Assembly: GCA_927435965.1 (NCBI GenBank) | Contig: CAKMKB010000255.1 | Location: forward strand, 1-26,925 | DNA from: 38-11 sp927435965 | Lineage (GTDB): Bacteria > Bacillota > Clostridia > Tissierellales > Dethiosulfatibacteraceae | Direction: 5' to 3' | Length of the DNA stretch: 26,925 nt | Shown: positions 7,184 through 15,858 of the stretch, piece after piece | Numbering within the stretch: position 1 is the stretch's first letter | Layout of the letters: every line of letters begins with the position of its first letter | Notes under the pieces: generated by a model | Told to the model about the DNA's origin: nothing | The model's input: only the letters and a program-made list of their open reading frames with translations | Databases searched by the model: none | Position numbers and translations under genes: made by a program

Positions 7184-7604
7184 AAGCCAGAATACGATAG
7201 AAGGGCTCGATGAGCTGATTTCAGCTTTCAAGAAGCTGGGAGATGAAGCCATGCCTTATGTGATGCAGGGCTCGAACGAAGGCGGAAAAGAGGTCCTTCA
7301 AAAAGCGGTTCGGTTCGTGCCTGTGGATACAGGCAATGTCAAGAGACGATTGAAAGTCATTAAGGCTAAAAGAAGTGCCAAGTATCCGTATCGGGTATTC
7401 TCTAAGGTCACCTTTTCAAAAGGCGCCGCCTATGCCGTTCCCCTTGAACTCGGTCACAACATCGTCATCAATGGAACAAAAGTGGGCGTTGTCAAAGCAC
7501 GTCCCTTTTTACGTCCGGCTGCGGATGAAAGCAAGGAAGAGGTCGTGAAGGCTATTGCTGATGCCATGAATCAGGCGCTTAGCAAGATGGGAGGGTTAAG
7601 ATGA
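7167..7604 (+). CDS. HK97 gp10-like tail/neck component
   Basis: A 145-residue protein with the landmarks of HK97 gp10-like proteins: GLDELISAFKKLGDEAM near the start, FVPVDTGNVKRRLKVI in the middle, YAVPLELGHN and KARPFLRPAADESKEE near the end. It is thought to act in tail completion. The ribosome binding site GGGGAGGTG lies 11 bases before ATG 7167. The gene usually sits between head closure and tail completion; here it lies between the chaperones and the tape measure gene, overlapping the latter by four bases (ATGA). Confidence 0.82.
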   Translation: MTIYSKSQNTIEGLDELISAFKKLGDEAMPYVMQGSNEGGKEVLQKAVRFVPVDTGNVKRRLKVIKAKRSAKYPYRVFSKVTFSKGAAYAVPLELGHNIVINGTKVGVVKARPFLRPAADESKEEVVKAIADAMNQALSKMGGLR

Positions 7605-9781
7605 GCTCAGTCATTCGATCATTGATGGTCAAGGTTGGTGCGGACCTGACGGATATGCAAAAGGGTCTGAAGAAAGCTTCCAGAGAGCTAAAAAGCGCCG
7701 GCAGTGAAATATCAGCGCTGGGATCCAAGCTAACGATGGGAGTGACCCTGCCCATCGTCGGAGCGGCTGCGGCTTCCATTAAATTCGCCTCAGACCTGGA
7801 GGAGTCGACCAATAAGGTCAATGTGGCCTTTCAGGACTCCGCTGATGAAGTGAAGAAGTGGTCGGACACCACCCTGAAAACCTTCGGCATCGCCAAGGGA
7901 AGCGCGCTGGATATGGCTGCCTTGTTTGGCGATATGGGAACCGCTATGGGACAGACACCTGCTGAAGCCGCTGAAATGTCGCAGAGTCTGGTTGGTCTAG
8001 CAGGTGATCTTGCTTCCTTTAAGAATATCGGCATCGATCAGGCGCAAACCGCCCTCAAAGGCATCTTCACAGGCGAAGGCGAGTCGCTAAAAACCCTGGG
8101 AATCATCATGCAGGACAGCACCCTTAAGGCCTATGCTTTGGCGACAGGCCAGGAGAAAGCCTACGAGGAGATGAACCAGGCTGAAAAGGTGGCCCTACGC
8201 TATGCCTATGTCATGGACGCCACCAAAAATGCGCAGGGCGACTTTGCAAGAACCAGCGAAGGCACGGCAAACCAGATCAGGATTTTCCAGGAATCATTAA
8301 AGGAAGCGGCTGCGACACTGGGGCAGAATCTTCTGCCAATCATCACACCGATACTTCAGAAAATGAGCCATTTCATTCAGAGCTTCTCAGAAATGGATGA
8401 AGGCACGCAGAAATTCATCCTGACAATGTTAGGAATAGCGGCCGCAATCGGTCCTGCCCTATCCATCGTTGGGGGAATTACCACGGGGCTTGGCGGGATG
8501 GTCGGCGCTGTCGGAAAAGCGGCCGGTGTATTATCAAAAGGTGGTGGACTAGTATCTGCATTGGGTGCGCTGATTGGACCTGGAGGGATAGCCCTTCTTG
8601 CCATAACCGCCATTGCAGCGGCAGCCTATCTGATAGTCAGCAACTGGGATGAAATCAGCCACTTTTTCATCAGGCTTTGGGAAAGCGTCAGTGAGACATT
8701 TATCGGGGCGTGGGAAGGCATCAAGAATTTCTTTTCAGGACTCTGGAGCTGGCTTCAAAGCTTTTTTAGCCAGTGGGGAAGCGTGATTCTGGCGGTATTG
8801 GTGCCATTTATAGGGTTTCCGCTCTTGATCTATCACCATTGGGACACCATCAAACTGTTCTTCATAGGGCTTTGGGAAAAGGTGGTGTCATCGTTTGAAG
8901 AGGCTATTTTAGCAATCACACAATTCTTTGATGACTTGCCTTCGACTATCGGCTTCGCACTCGGTCTTCTCATCGGCAATATCCTGAAGTTCGGGATGGA
9001 CCTTGCCGCGTGGGTTGCAGAAACCATACCGGTTGTTATTGACAGTATCGTTCAGTTCTTTGCCGCACTACCGGCCAGAATAGGAGAAACAATAACGGGT
9101 GTTTTTAACGCCATCTCCCTTTGGGGTACAAACCTCGCAAGCTGGGTGGCCTTAAATATTCCAATTGTGATTAATAGCATAGTCACCTATTTTGACTCCC
9201 TGCCTGGGCTTATAGCAGCAACCATTTCAGAGGCAGTCAGTGCGATCGGAACATGGGCAGGAAACCTCATCGCAAAAGCAAGCGAGGAACTGCCAAAGGT
9301 TGTGGCAAACATCGCCGGTTACTTCAAGGCACTGCCCAAGGAAATGCTGCAGGTGGGCAAAGATTTGGTGACCGGGTTATGGAATGGCATGAATGGGATG
9401 ATGAGCTGGATCAAGACAAAAATCAAGGAGTTTTCCGGATCCGTTATTTCAGGGATTAAAAGCGCGCTCGGCATCAGCTCTCCGTCAAAAGTCATGGCGG
9501 ATGAGGTAGGAAAATGGCTGCCTGCTGGAATAGCGGAAGGCATCACCAGCCATTCAAGCCTCGTAAGAACTGCAATGGACCGCATGGCAAGCGGGCTTAC
9601 GGCGAGGACAGGGCTTGGAATGGAAGGCGCCTTCCAACAAAGGCTGGGCGAGTTTGAGGATGGCGCTGCTATGGGGGATGGTAGGACAACCAACCTGACC
9701 TTCAATGTGCAAAGCTTCTCTCAAGCCAGGCATGAGATTGATCTGTTAAGCAAGCAGCTGGCGACGGCAACGGGTCTTTAG
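7601..9781 (+). CDS. Tape measure protein
   Basis: A 726-residue protein that sets tail length and is probably ejected with the DNA. The N-terminal part has LMVKVGADLTDMQKGLKKAS and ELKSAGSEISALGSKLTMGV, typical tape measure starts, followed by AAAASIKFASDLEESTNKV. Hydrophobic segments near residues 265-350 and 390-410 could span the host membrane. Residues 439-582 hold a 44-residue repeat (FFxxLP...LAxWV...IPxVIxS; units at nucleotides 8915, 9047, 9179 and a partial one at 9311). The C-terminal LGISSPSKVMADEVGKWLPA is a common tape measure ending. From length alone I infer a tail of roughly 100 nm. Confidence 0.95.
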   Translation: MSSVIRSLMVKVGADLTDMQKGLKKASRELKSAGSEISALGSKLTMGVTLPIVGAAAASIKFASDLEESTNKVNVAFQDSADEVKKWSDTTLKTFGIAKGSALDMAALFGDMGTAMGQTPAEAAEMSQSLVGLAGDLASFKNIGIDQAQTALKGIFTGEGESLKTLGIIMQDSTLKAYALATGQEKAYEEMNQAEKVALRYAYVMDATKNAQGDFARTSEGTANQIRIFQESLKEAAATLGQNLLPIITPILQKMSHFIQSFSEMDEGTQKFILTMLGIAAAIGPALSIVGGITTGLGGMVGAVGKAAGVLSKGGGLVSALGALIGPGGIALLAITAIAAAAYLIVSNWDEISHFFIRLWESVSETFIGAWEGIKNFFSGLWSWLQSFFSQWGSVILAVLVPFIGFPLLIYHHWDTIKLFFIGLWEKVVSSFEEAILAITQFFDDLPSTIGFALGLLIGNILKFGMDLAAWVAETIPVVIDSIVQFFAALPARIGETITGVFNAISLWGTNLASWVALNIPIVINSIVTYFDSLPGLIAATISEAVSAIGTWAGNLIAKASEELPKVVANIAGYFKALPKEMLQVGKDLVTGLWNGMNGMMSWIKTKIKEFSGSVISGIKSALGISSPSKVMADEVGKWLPAGIAEGITSHSSLVRTAMDRMASGLTARTGLGMEGAFQQRLGEFEDGAAMGDGRTTNLTFNVQSFSQARHEIDLLSKQLATATGL
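8915..9346 (+). repeat. 132-bp (44-residue) periodic repeat in the tape measure gene
   Basis: Three full units (8915-9046, 9047-9178, 9179-9310) and a partial fourth encode diverged copies of one 44-residue pattern: I-x2-(F/Y)F-x2-LP at the start, then a hydrophobic stretch, LA-x-W, and IP-x-V-(I/V)-x-(S/N) at the end. The nucleotide copies have diverged, so this is an old duplication. Loss or gain of a unit would change tail length in fixed steps. Confidence 0.75.
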
Positions 9782-9793
9782 GAGGTGGTTTTT

Positions 9794-10666
9794 TTGGAAC
9801 GATTGATTTTCACAAACGCAATAGAACAGACAATCATCTTCGATGAAGGCGGTGTCTACAGATGGCTTGAAGTGGATGATCTCGGAGGCCTTGAGTCAGA
9901 TTTCATGACTTCCTCAAGCCCCTACCAGGATGGTATGACCTCTGTGGGAGAGGCCTACTTCAATCCAAGAGCTATCAAGGTTAAATTTGTGGTGGTATCT
10001 GATACGCTTGATGAGGGGCTTCGTCAATTAAACAGTGTGCTAAATCCTAAGCTCGGTCTGGGAAAGCTATCCTACGAAAGAAACGGCAAGACCTATGTCC
10101 TCAACAAGGTGAAAACAAGAATGCTGCCGACTTTGCCGGGAGCACCGTCAAGAGGAGTGGCCTATCAGGTGACATCGGTCATTTTTGAGGTGTTTGATCC
10201 GTATTTCACCGATGAGGCGTATCTGGAGGCGTCGATTACCACCGGTGACAATTGTCTCGCATTCCCTGTGAATCTCTATGACAGTTTTGTTTTTGACTTT
10301 ATCAACACAGCGGGGATTGTCGTGACCAACAGCGGCGATGTGGATTGCCCTATCGCTATCGTTCTTGATGGTCCCAAGAACAGTCCATTAACTATTGAGA
10401 ACATCGGCACCGGAGAAAAAATCGTTTTGGCACTTAGTCTGTTGGAGAACGAGCGGCTAACCATCACAACAGGCATCGATGATATCAATGTCATCAAGGA
10501 AGACCTGGCAACAGGTGAAAGCACTGTCGCTTTTCAATATATTGATGTGGCCCAAACAACCTTTTTCAGATTGCCAAGAGGCGCCACCACTTTAAAGATA
10601 TCAGCCGGCGAAGCGGAGGTGGAGGAAGCGATCCTCCGATTCAAGCAAAGGTGGGTGGGGATATAG
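9794..10666 (+). CDS. Distal tail protein (Dit, SPP1 gp19.1-like)
   Basis: About 290 residues. ERLIFTNAIEQTIIFDEGG, a central YQDGMTSVGEAYFNPRAIKV and GAPSRGVAYQVTSVIFEVFD match the Dit family, the hexameric ring linking the tail tube to the baseplate hub. The C-terminal half is a beta-rich extension (LTIENIGTGEKIVLALSLLE, then the final ILRFKQRW) of the kind that carries a carbohydrate-binding-like module. GTG 9785 is in frame but lies inside the ribosome binding site; TTG 9794, eight bases after GGAGG at 9781-9785, is preferred. It ends directly before the next start. Confidence 0.85.
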   Translation: MERLIFTNAIEQTIIFDEGGVYRWLEVDDLGGLESDFMTSSSPYQDGMTSVGEAYFNPRAIKVKFVVVSDTLDEGLRQLNSVLNPKLGLGKLSYERNGKTYVLNKVKTRMLPTLPGAPSRGVAYQVTSVIFEVFDPYFTDEAYLEASITTGDNCLAFPVNLYDSFVFDFINTAGIVVTNSGDVDCPIAIVLDGPKNSPLTIENIGTGEKIVLALSLLENERLTITTGIDDINVIKEDLATGESTVAFQYIDVAQTTFFRLPRGATTLKISAGEAEVEEAILRFKQRWVGI

Positions 10667-12283
10667 ATGAAGACATTACATGTCATGACTCTGGATTTCA
10701 ACTATAAGGCGGCGCTAAGAGGCTATCAAAGCGCCATTATTAAGCGGGTATTTAACGGAATCGGATCCCTTGAGCTTGTCATCAGCGAGGAGATTCCAAA
10801 CGCAGGCTTAATCAGCGAGAACGACATTGTTTGGTTTGACCGCGAATACATCAAGGCATTTATCGTAGAAAGCATCGAAACAACCCTATCCGGAAGCGTG
10901 ATGCTTTACAAGATAACAGCCAACCACCTCAATGTCCTGCTTCGTGACTATATCACCCTACCGCCAAGCGGAGAGGATACGGATATTCGAATAGGGACCA
11001 GGGAGGAGGTTGTCAAAGACTGGGTGGATCAGAATTGCATCCATCCGGATAATCCGGCCAGAGCCCAATATCCCCTGGTGCTATCCGGGACAGGTGGTTA
11101 TGGCGATACCATCACCGAGCAGAGCCGGTTTGCGCCCCTATCGGATGAGATCATAAGGGTCCTTCTACCGGAGGATCTTGGATGGCGGGTTGAGCTTGAT
11201 TTGGAGAGCAGCTGCTTCGTCTTTACCGTGCTTGAAGGGGTCAACCGAACCTCAGAACAAAGCATTAACAACCGGATACTCTTTGGTCTGCGATACGGCA
11301 ATATCGCCGGTTTTAGAAAGGTGACGGATATCATGTCAACCAAGACCGCAGCTTATATTGGCGGAAAGGGGGAGGGTGCTACCAGGCTTCTTGTTGAGGT
11401 TGATAATGCAGGTGGCGGAAGGCGAAAAGAGGTATTCATTGACGCACAGGATATTGGTACGACAAATGAGCTCGTTGAACGTGGACAACAAGCCCTCTCC
11501 GATGCGGCGGCTGTCAACAGCTTTGAATTCGAGGCGTTAAGCCGGCAGTTTCAATATGAAAGGGACTACGACCTGGGAGATTTTGTTACGTTCGTTATCG
11601 ATAAAAACAGTGTTTTGCATCTGCAAATCAAAGAGGTAAGGGAAATCTACGAGCAGGGGCTCATCACCGTCAAGCCCGTATTCGGGGCACCGGAGAAAAC
11701 CCTGGGAAAAGCCATCGGCAAGCTCTCCAACAGGATTTCCTCACTCGCTGCAGCCACCACCAAAATTGACGATGAGAAGGTGTCCGTAAATGCCACCTGG
11801 AGCTCGGCACAAATCAAAAGCCAGACCGGTTCGCCTGCAGGCATTGTAGTGGCTTTCGCGGCGATAGAAATTCCGGAAGGGTGGCTCGAATGCGATGGCG
11901 CAAGCATCAGCCGAACCCAATATGCCGGGCTTTTTACAGCTATAGGCACAACTTACGGGTCGGGAGATGGCAGCACAACCTTCGGATTACCTGATCTTCG
12001 CGGCAGGGTGCTTGCGGGTGTGGACAGCACGCAAACGGAATTTGCCGCTCTTGGACAAACGGGTGGAGCAAAGACACATATCCTGACAATTTCAGAGATG
12101 CCGCCCCATACCCATGACATCATGATGGACAGCGATACCACACCGGACGGCGGAACAGGCGCGACCGCCTCAGAGGATACATTCAACAGGACACTGACAG
12201 ATGGTGCGTTAACGACGGGTGGTGGAGAAGCCCACAACAATCTGCAACCCTATCTGGCAATGAGATGGATCATTAAATACTAG
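10667..12283 (+). CDS. Gp37-like tail protein fused to a tail collar domain
   Basis: A 538-residue protein. Residues 1 to about 360 resemble the siphovirus Gp37-like/Tal family of tail-tip hub proteins (FNYKAALRGYQSAIIKRVF at the start; WVDQNCIHPDNPARA and YERDYDLGDFVTFVIDKNS further in). A linker leads to a complete phage collar domain from about residue 390: PEGWLECDGASISRTQYAGL, TTFGLPDLRGRV, the histidine motif MPPHTHDI and the closing NNLQPYLAMRWIIKY. Collar domains usually occur in short-fibre or secreted collar-like proteins, so here the hub and a surface-binding knob share one chain. The start ATG follows the Dit stop with no gap. Confidence 0.85.
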   Translation: MKTLHVMTLDFNYKAALRGYQSAIIKRVFNGIGSLELVISEEIPNAGLISENDIVWFDREYIKAFIVESIETTLSGSVMLYKITANHLNVLLRDYITLPPSGEDTDIRIGTREEVVKDWVDQNCIHPDNPARAQYPLVLSGTGGYGDTITEQSRFAPLSDEIIRVLLPEDLGWRVELDLESSCFVFTVLEGVNRTSEQSINNRILFGLRYGNIAGFRKVTDIMSTKTAAYIGGKGEGATRLLVEVDNAGGGRRKEVFIDAQDIGTTNELVERGQQALSDAAAVNSFEFEALSRQFQYERDYDLGDFVTFVIDKNSVLHLQIKEVREIYEQGLITVKPVFGAPEKTLGKAIGKLSNRISSLAAATTKIDDEKVSVNATWSSAQIKSQTGSPAGIVVAFAAIEIPEGWLECDGASISRTQYAGLFTAIGTTYGSGDGSTTFGLPDLRGRVLAGVDSTQTEFAALGQTGGAKTHILTISEMPPHTHDIMMDSDTTPDGGTGATASEDTFNRTLTDGALTTGGGEAHNNLQPYLAMRWIIKY

Positions 12284-12296
12284 GGAGGAAAATATT

Positions 12297-13907
12297 GTGA
12301 GCAATATTAACGATTTTGGGATGCCTTTCACCTCCCAGGCGGGAGACAGGGCTTACAGCGCCTTGGACTGGCGACTGTATTTCAGCGCACTTTTGGAGGA
12401 CGGCATCATTGGCGATATCGGAAACGAGCTAAAGGTCTGGGCCCAACCCACTCCCAACAAGACGGTGTATGTGGACACAGGGGCTATTTTTATAAGTGGC
12501 GCCATGAGGGTGATGACGGATGTCACAAACTTATCGGTTACAGACAACACCAGCGGACAGCCAAGAATCGACCGGATTGTGGCAAGGCTGAATCTATCAA
12601 GCAGAAAAATAGAGCTGACAGTCAGGCAGGGCTCTGCGGCTGTAAGCCCAAGTCCACCGGATCTGGTCCAAGACAGCGCCACTTGGGAGTATTCACTGGC
12701 GCAGATTTATCTTGCCAATGGGTTCTCCACCATAATCGCAGGTGCGATCACCGATGAGAGAGATAGTGAGGCGCTATGCGGATATTTCAGATACAGGGCA
12801 AAGCCGGCCTGGTATCCCGGGGGCGATATCCCCATAGATGTCTGGAAATATGTTTTGTTTAAGGACCAACTCACAGCGGAGGAAATAGGGGATATAGAAG
12901 CCAATCCTACATTGATGGACATCATCGACAATAACGAGATGGGGAAGCTCAGCCTGCCAGTCTATAACGGAGGCCTGAGCTACGAATATATCAAACTGTT
13001 CGATGGGTTAAGGTTTATCAATACACACGGTGATCTGGTTTTTTCATCAAGTGGAGAGTTTCCATCGGATTTCATAGTATGCGATTCCCTGACCATCAAT
13101 ACCGGTGTTACGGTAACCCCTCCTGAGGGAAAGGGCTGTCAAACACTCATTGTAAAGGGGTCACTGACTTTAAATGGTAAGCTGGACGGGAAAGGATTAG
13201 GAAATAAAGGCCCGGTAAAGACGGTTGGTGTTGAAGAGGCAGGCCATGGCGGTGCCATATTTCTGATATTGGCATCAAACATCACCGGAACTGGGACGAT
13301 TGATATCAGGGGGACAGACGCCATCGGATCCGCAACTTATGTATCGGCTTCACGAAAAGACGGAAGCTTTTATAGTGAAATCATAGAAAGCGGCACCGTC
13401 AATACAGCAGATTCAAATATCACTACATCCGGAATACCAGGCATAACCTATATCGCTAATCTTCGCTTGTACACTTTTCTGCATTCCTTGTTTCAACCCG
13501 GAAAAACGTACCTCGGCGCAGGACATGGAGGCTACTATAGGGGCAACAACCAGAATAGGCCAGGCGGTGGGGGTGGTGCGGGAGCTGCGGGAAATGGCGG
13601 TGCGGGGGGGCCAAATAGCGGCTCCAACTACGGGAACTCACCGGGTATCGGTGGAGGCGGGGGAGGGGCACTTGTGCTCTATTCCCATAACGCCATCCCT
13701 GCCATTACGATTGCAGCCGCAGGCGGTAACGGTACAGAGGGAATTTTAGCTGGGCATGGCGGTGGCGGTGGCGGTGGTTTGATGTATCTCTTTGCTGTTA
13801 CGGATTCTTCACTAAAAAATGTGAGTGGTGGCATTGGCGCAAAGACAAGCAGCGCCAGGGATGGATCGGACGGCACTTCCGGCCTTATTTTGTTTAATCA
13901 GCTTTAA
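12297..13907 (+). CDS. Tail fibre / receptor-binding protein with glycine-rich C-terminus
   Basis: A 536-residue protein from GTG 12297 with GGAGG at 12284-12288. The N-terminal 180 residues (GDRAYSALDWRLYFSALLED, then PRIDRIVARLNLSSRKIELT) resemble the baseplate-binding module of Bacillota upper-baseplate or fibre proteins. A beta-rich part with VTPPEGKGCQTLIVKGSLTL, LNGKLDGKGLGNKGP and GTIDIRGTDAIGS follows, suggesting a beta-solenoid. Residues about 405-500 contain several polyglycine runs interleaved with Ala, Asn and Ser. Glycine-rich repeats like this form the polyglycine-sandwich tips of some phage adhesins, where receptor specificity lies. No chaperone domain or enzymatic motif is seen. 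The exact receptor is unknown. Confidence 0.75.
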   Translation: MSNINDFGMPFTSQAGDRAYSALDWRLYFSALLEDGIIGDIGNELKVWAQPTPNKTVYVDTGAIFISGAMRVMTDVTNLSVTDNTSGQPRIDRIVARLNLSSRKIELTVRQGSAAVSPSPPDLVQDSATWEYSLAQIYLANGFSTIIAGAITDERDSEALCGYFRYRAKPAWYPGGDIPIDVWKYVLFKDQLTAEEIGDIEANPTLMDIIDNNEMGKLSLPVYNGGLSYEYIKLFDGLRFINTHGDLVFSSSGEFPSDFIVCDSLTINTGVTVTPPEGKGCQTLIVKGSLTLNGKLDGKGLGNKGPVKTVGVEEAGHGGAIFLILASNITGTGTIDIRGTDAIGSATYVSASRKDGSFYSEIIESGTVNTADSNITTSGIPGITYIANLRLYTFLHSLFQPGKTYLGAGHGGYYRGNNQNRPGGGGGAGAAGNGGAGGPNSGSNYGNSPGIGGGGGGALVLYSHNAIPAITIAAAGGNGTEGILAGHGGGGGGGLMYLFAVTDSSLKNVSGGIGAKTSSARDGSDGTSGLILFNQL

Positions 13908-13922
13908 AGGAGGGGGTTACCT

Positions 13923-14276
13923 ATGAAAGCATTTATCAGGGTAGAAAATGGTGTCATAAAAGAACGGGTCATTGGATATGAAGTGTCACCTTTTAAAGGC
14001 GGGATAGAAGTGGATACAGATATCGCACTGAACATAGACCGTTACAGCTATGACGTTGAAAAGAAAAGCTTTGTTGAAAAAGAAAAAGTGATCAAAATTG
14101 AGCCAACACTAGAGGAACGGATTGCGGACCTTGAGACTTTTGCTATTACGGTCGGTGGAGAAAGCTATATGGATAGACCGATCAAGGAAGAAGAAAACAC
14201 GAAAACCCTGGAACAAAGGATTGAGGAGGTCGAAAGGCTGGTTTCAGAGCTTGTCGGCCTTCAAGTGAAGCAATAG
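13923..14276 (+). CDS. Small tail-associated coiled-coil protein, hypothetical
   Basis: A 117-residue protein that I do not recognise. The N-terminal half is a short beta-rich unit (MKAFIRVENGVIKERVIGYE, later KSFVEKEKVIKIE). The C-terminal half holds two heptad-like stretches (EERIADLETFA and LEQRIEEVERLVSELVGLQV), compatible with a coiled coil. The ribosome binding site AAAGGAGGGGG precedes ATG 13923, 15 bases after the fibre stop. Between the fibre and holin genes it is probably a minor fibre or baseplate accessory protein. Confidence 0.6.
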   Translation: MKAFIRVENGVIKERVIGYEVSPFKGGIEVDTDIALNIDRYSYDVEKKSFVEKEKVIKIEPTLEERIADLETFAITVGGESYMDRPIKEEENTKTLEQRIEEVERLVSELVGLQVKQ

Positions 14277-14322
14277 AAGACCTGAAACATACACTATAAA
14301 AATCAAGGAGGTGATTAATTCA

Positions 14323-14847
14323 ATGGATCTATTGGAACGAACAACAGACTATATCGCTAAGGCTTTCTCAGGCCTGAAGCCGGTTTTTGGAGCCCTGACA
14401 GGACTGGTGTCTTATCTTTTTTTTCCGGAGAAGGCCTATTTTTTAGCGCTGATAGCGGTCATCATAGCCGCCACCATGGATATCATCACAAAATTGTATG
14501 CCATCAGCAAAGTAAATGGTGGCTATCGTCAAGCGGTCAGATCAGGCAAGTTGTTTTCAAAAACCCTCTGGCAGGGAACCGAGGTAAAGATTTTCTCCTA
14601 TCTGACGGTGACTTTGCTGACAGGTTTAAGCTATCGGGTTATCTTTTTGAAGGAAGCCGGCGTTCTGCTTGCCTCCTTTGTTTATTCCGTCATGTTCATG
14701 CGAGAATTCCAATCCAATATCGAGAACCTCTGCGAAGCCGGAGCCGATCTGCATTGGCTTCTATTGTTTGCCAAAAAGAAGAACACGGATCTGATGAAGA
14801 ATGTCGAGGATGAGAAAGGGGAGAACGCTAATGACAAGAGAGTATAA
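14323..14847 (+). CDS. Phage holin (toxin secretion/holin family, PF05105-like)
   Basis: About 174 residues. Hydrophobic stretches GALTGLVSYLFF and AYFLALIAVIIAATMDIITK lead into the family signature (KLYAISKVNGGY with SGKLFSKTLWQGTEVKIFSY), then a third membrane part (GVLLASFVYSVMFMREFQSN) and IENLCEAGADLHWLL, typical of clostridial holins. It permeabilises the membrane so the amidase can reach the cell wall. I chose ATG 14323, 11 bases after the very strong AAGGAGG at 14305-14311; GTG 14311 is in frame but overlaps that site. It overlaps the amidase by 17 bases. Confidence 0.85.
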   Translation: MDLLERTTDYIAKAFSGLKPVFGALTGLVSYLFFPEKAYFLALIAVIIAATMDIITKLYAISKVNGGYRQAVRSGKLFSKTLWQGTEVKIFSYLTVTLLTGLSYRVIFLKEAGVLLASFVYSVMFMREFQSNIENLCEAGADLHWLLLFAKKKNTDLMKNVEDEKGENANDKRV

Positions 14848-15568
14848 GGTAATTGAAAACCTGCTGACGCCAAACCCTTATTCAAGACCCGGAAATAAAT
14901 TGTCGAAGGTGAAGGGCATTGTCATCCACTGGGTAGCCAATCGAAACTCAACGGCAACTGACAACAGAAACTTTTTTGAAAGCAGGAAAAACGGCACAAA
15001 AGGTTATGGGTCAGCCCATGAAATCATCGACCTGAACGGTGAAGTGGTTGTCTGCGTTCCCAAGGATGAATTGGCTTATCATGTGGGAAGTCCAAATCCT
15101 TATACGGAAGAAGCCCTTGAGCATCTAAGCTCGTATCCCAACAATTGCGCCTATGGGATCGAGTGCACCCACATTGATTATAACGGGAAGATGTCAGTCG
15201 AAACATATGCTACTTTAGTTCAGCGATGTGCTGATCTGATCATAGAATTTGGATTGGAAGAAGCGGAAAGACCTCTATGGCTGCATAAGGAGATAGTGGG
15301 CTGGAAAGACTGCCACAGGTGGTTTGTCAACAATCCGAATGAATGGAATCGCTTTAAAGAAAAAGTAAGGGAGAAGGTAGAAAAAATGAAATTAAAACTG
15401 GAACAACCCTGGCAATGGGAGCTGCTCTATGAATCCATAGAAGCTTTGGAGAACAAAGGCGTGCTGACAAGCCCTCAGTGGCGTGAAAAAATTAAAAATA
15501 ACGAGATCACAGTCCACGAGCTGGTGTGGTTAAACACCATCCTCATGGATAGATTGACAGGAGAGTGA
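14831..15568 (+). CDS. N-acetylmuramoyl-L-alanine amidase (endolysin, Amidase_2)
   Basis: A 245-residue endolysin that cuts the bond between muramic acid and the stem peptide. The zinc-site pattern is visible: His33 in KGIVIHWVANRNS, and His152 with Cys161 in LHKEIVGWKDCHRWF. GYGSAHEIIDLNGEVVVCVP and NCAYGIECTHI are further Amidase_2 landmarks. The last 50 residues (ESIEALENKGVLTSPQWREK, then ELVWLNTILMDRL) form a small helical module common at the end of clostridial phage amidases, whose role I do not know. ATG 14831 is preferred over upstream ATGs because AAAGGGGAG lies just before it. No signal peptide is seen, so export depends on the holin. Confidence 0.9.
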   Translation: MTREYKVIENLLTPNPYSRPGNKLSKVKGIVIHWVANRNSTATDNRNFFESRKNGTKGYGSAHEIIDLNGEVVVCVPKDELAYHVGSPNPYTEEALEHLSSYPNNCAYGIECTHIDYNGKMSVETYATLVQRCADLIIEFGLEEAERPLWLHKEIVGWKDCHRWFVNNPNEWNRFKEKVREKVEKMKLKLEQPWQWELLYESIEALENKGVLTSPQWREKIKNNEITVHELVWLNTILMDRLTGE

Positions 15569-15573
15569 GAACG

Positions 15574-15801
15574 ATGGAAAGAATCAATTGGAAACAAAAA
15601 TTGACATCAAGAAAATTCTGGGCAGCAGTGACGGGATTTGTGACCGCTATTTTAATGGTCTTTAAAGTGGATGAAATGACCATCGAGCAGGTCATTGCCA
15701 TTATCTCTGCATCCTCTGTGTTGATCGCCTATATCATTGGCGAAGGATTGGTTGATGCGGCAAGGGTTCAGACACAGGAGAACATCTCTGAACAAGATTA
15801 A
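15574..15801 (+). CDS. Small membrane protein, second holin-like
   Basis: A 75-residue protein. A charged N-terminus (WKQKLTSRKFW) is followed by two hydrophobic helices, AAVTGFVTAILMVF and VIAIISASSVLIAYIIGEGL, and a short acidic tail. Proteins of this shape are frequent beside the amidase in clostridial prophages and are often annotated as holins, though I cannot assign a family. ATG 15574 is nine bases after GGAGAG; a GTG at 15565 overlaps the amidase stop. It may be a second holin, an antiholin or a lysis accessory. Confidence 0.65.
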   Translation: MERINWKQKLTSRKFWAAVTGFVTAILMVFKVDEMTIEQVIAIISASSVLIAYIIGEGLVDAARVQTQENISEQD

Positions 15802-15858
15802 ATGTGAGTTGATAGGATATAAATCTAAATGCTTCTATTTATTTACAAGGAGGTCGCT

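Noticed and set aside
8377..8613. Minus-strand frames inside the tape measure, capsid and tail protein genes
   Set aside because: These are shadows of strongly biased plus-strand coding sequence without ribosome binding sites or recognisable motifs.
13500..13790. Target of a diversity-generating retroelement in the fibre gene
   Set aside because: No reverse transcriptase or template repeat is present in the window, and the region is glycine codon repetition rather than a variable repeat pattern.
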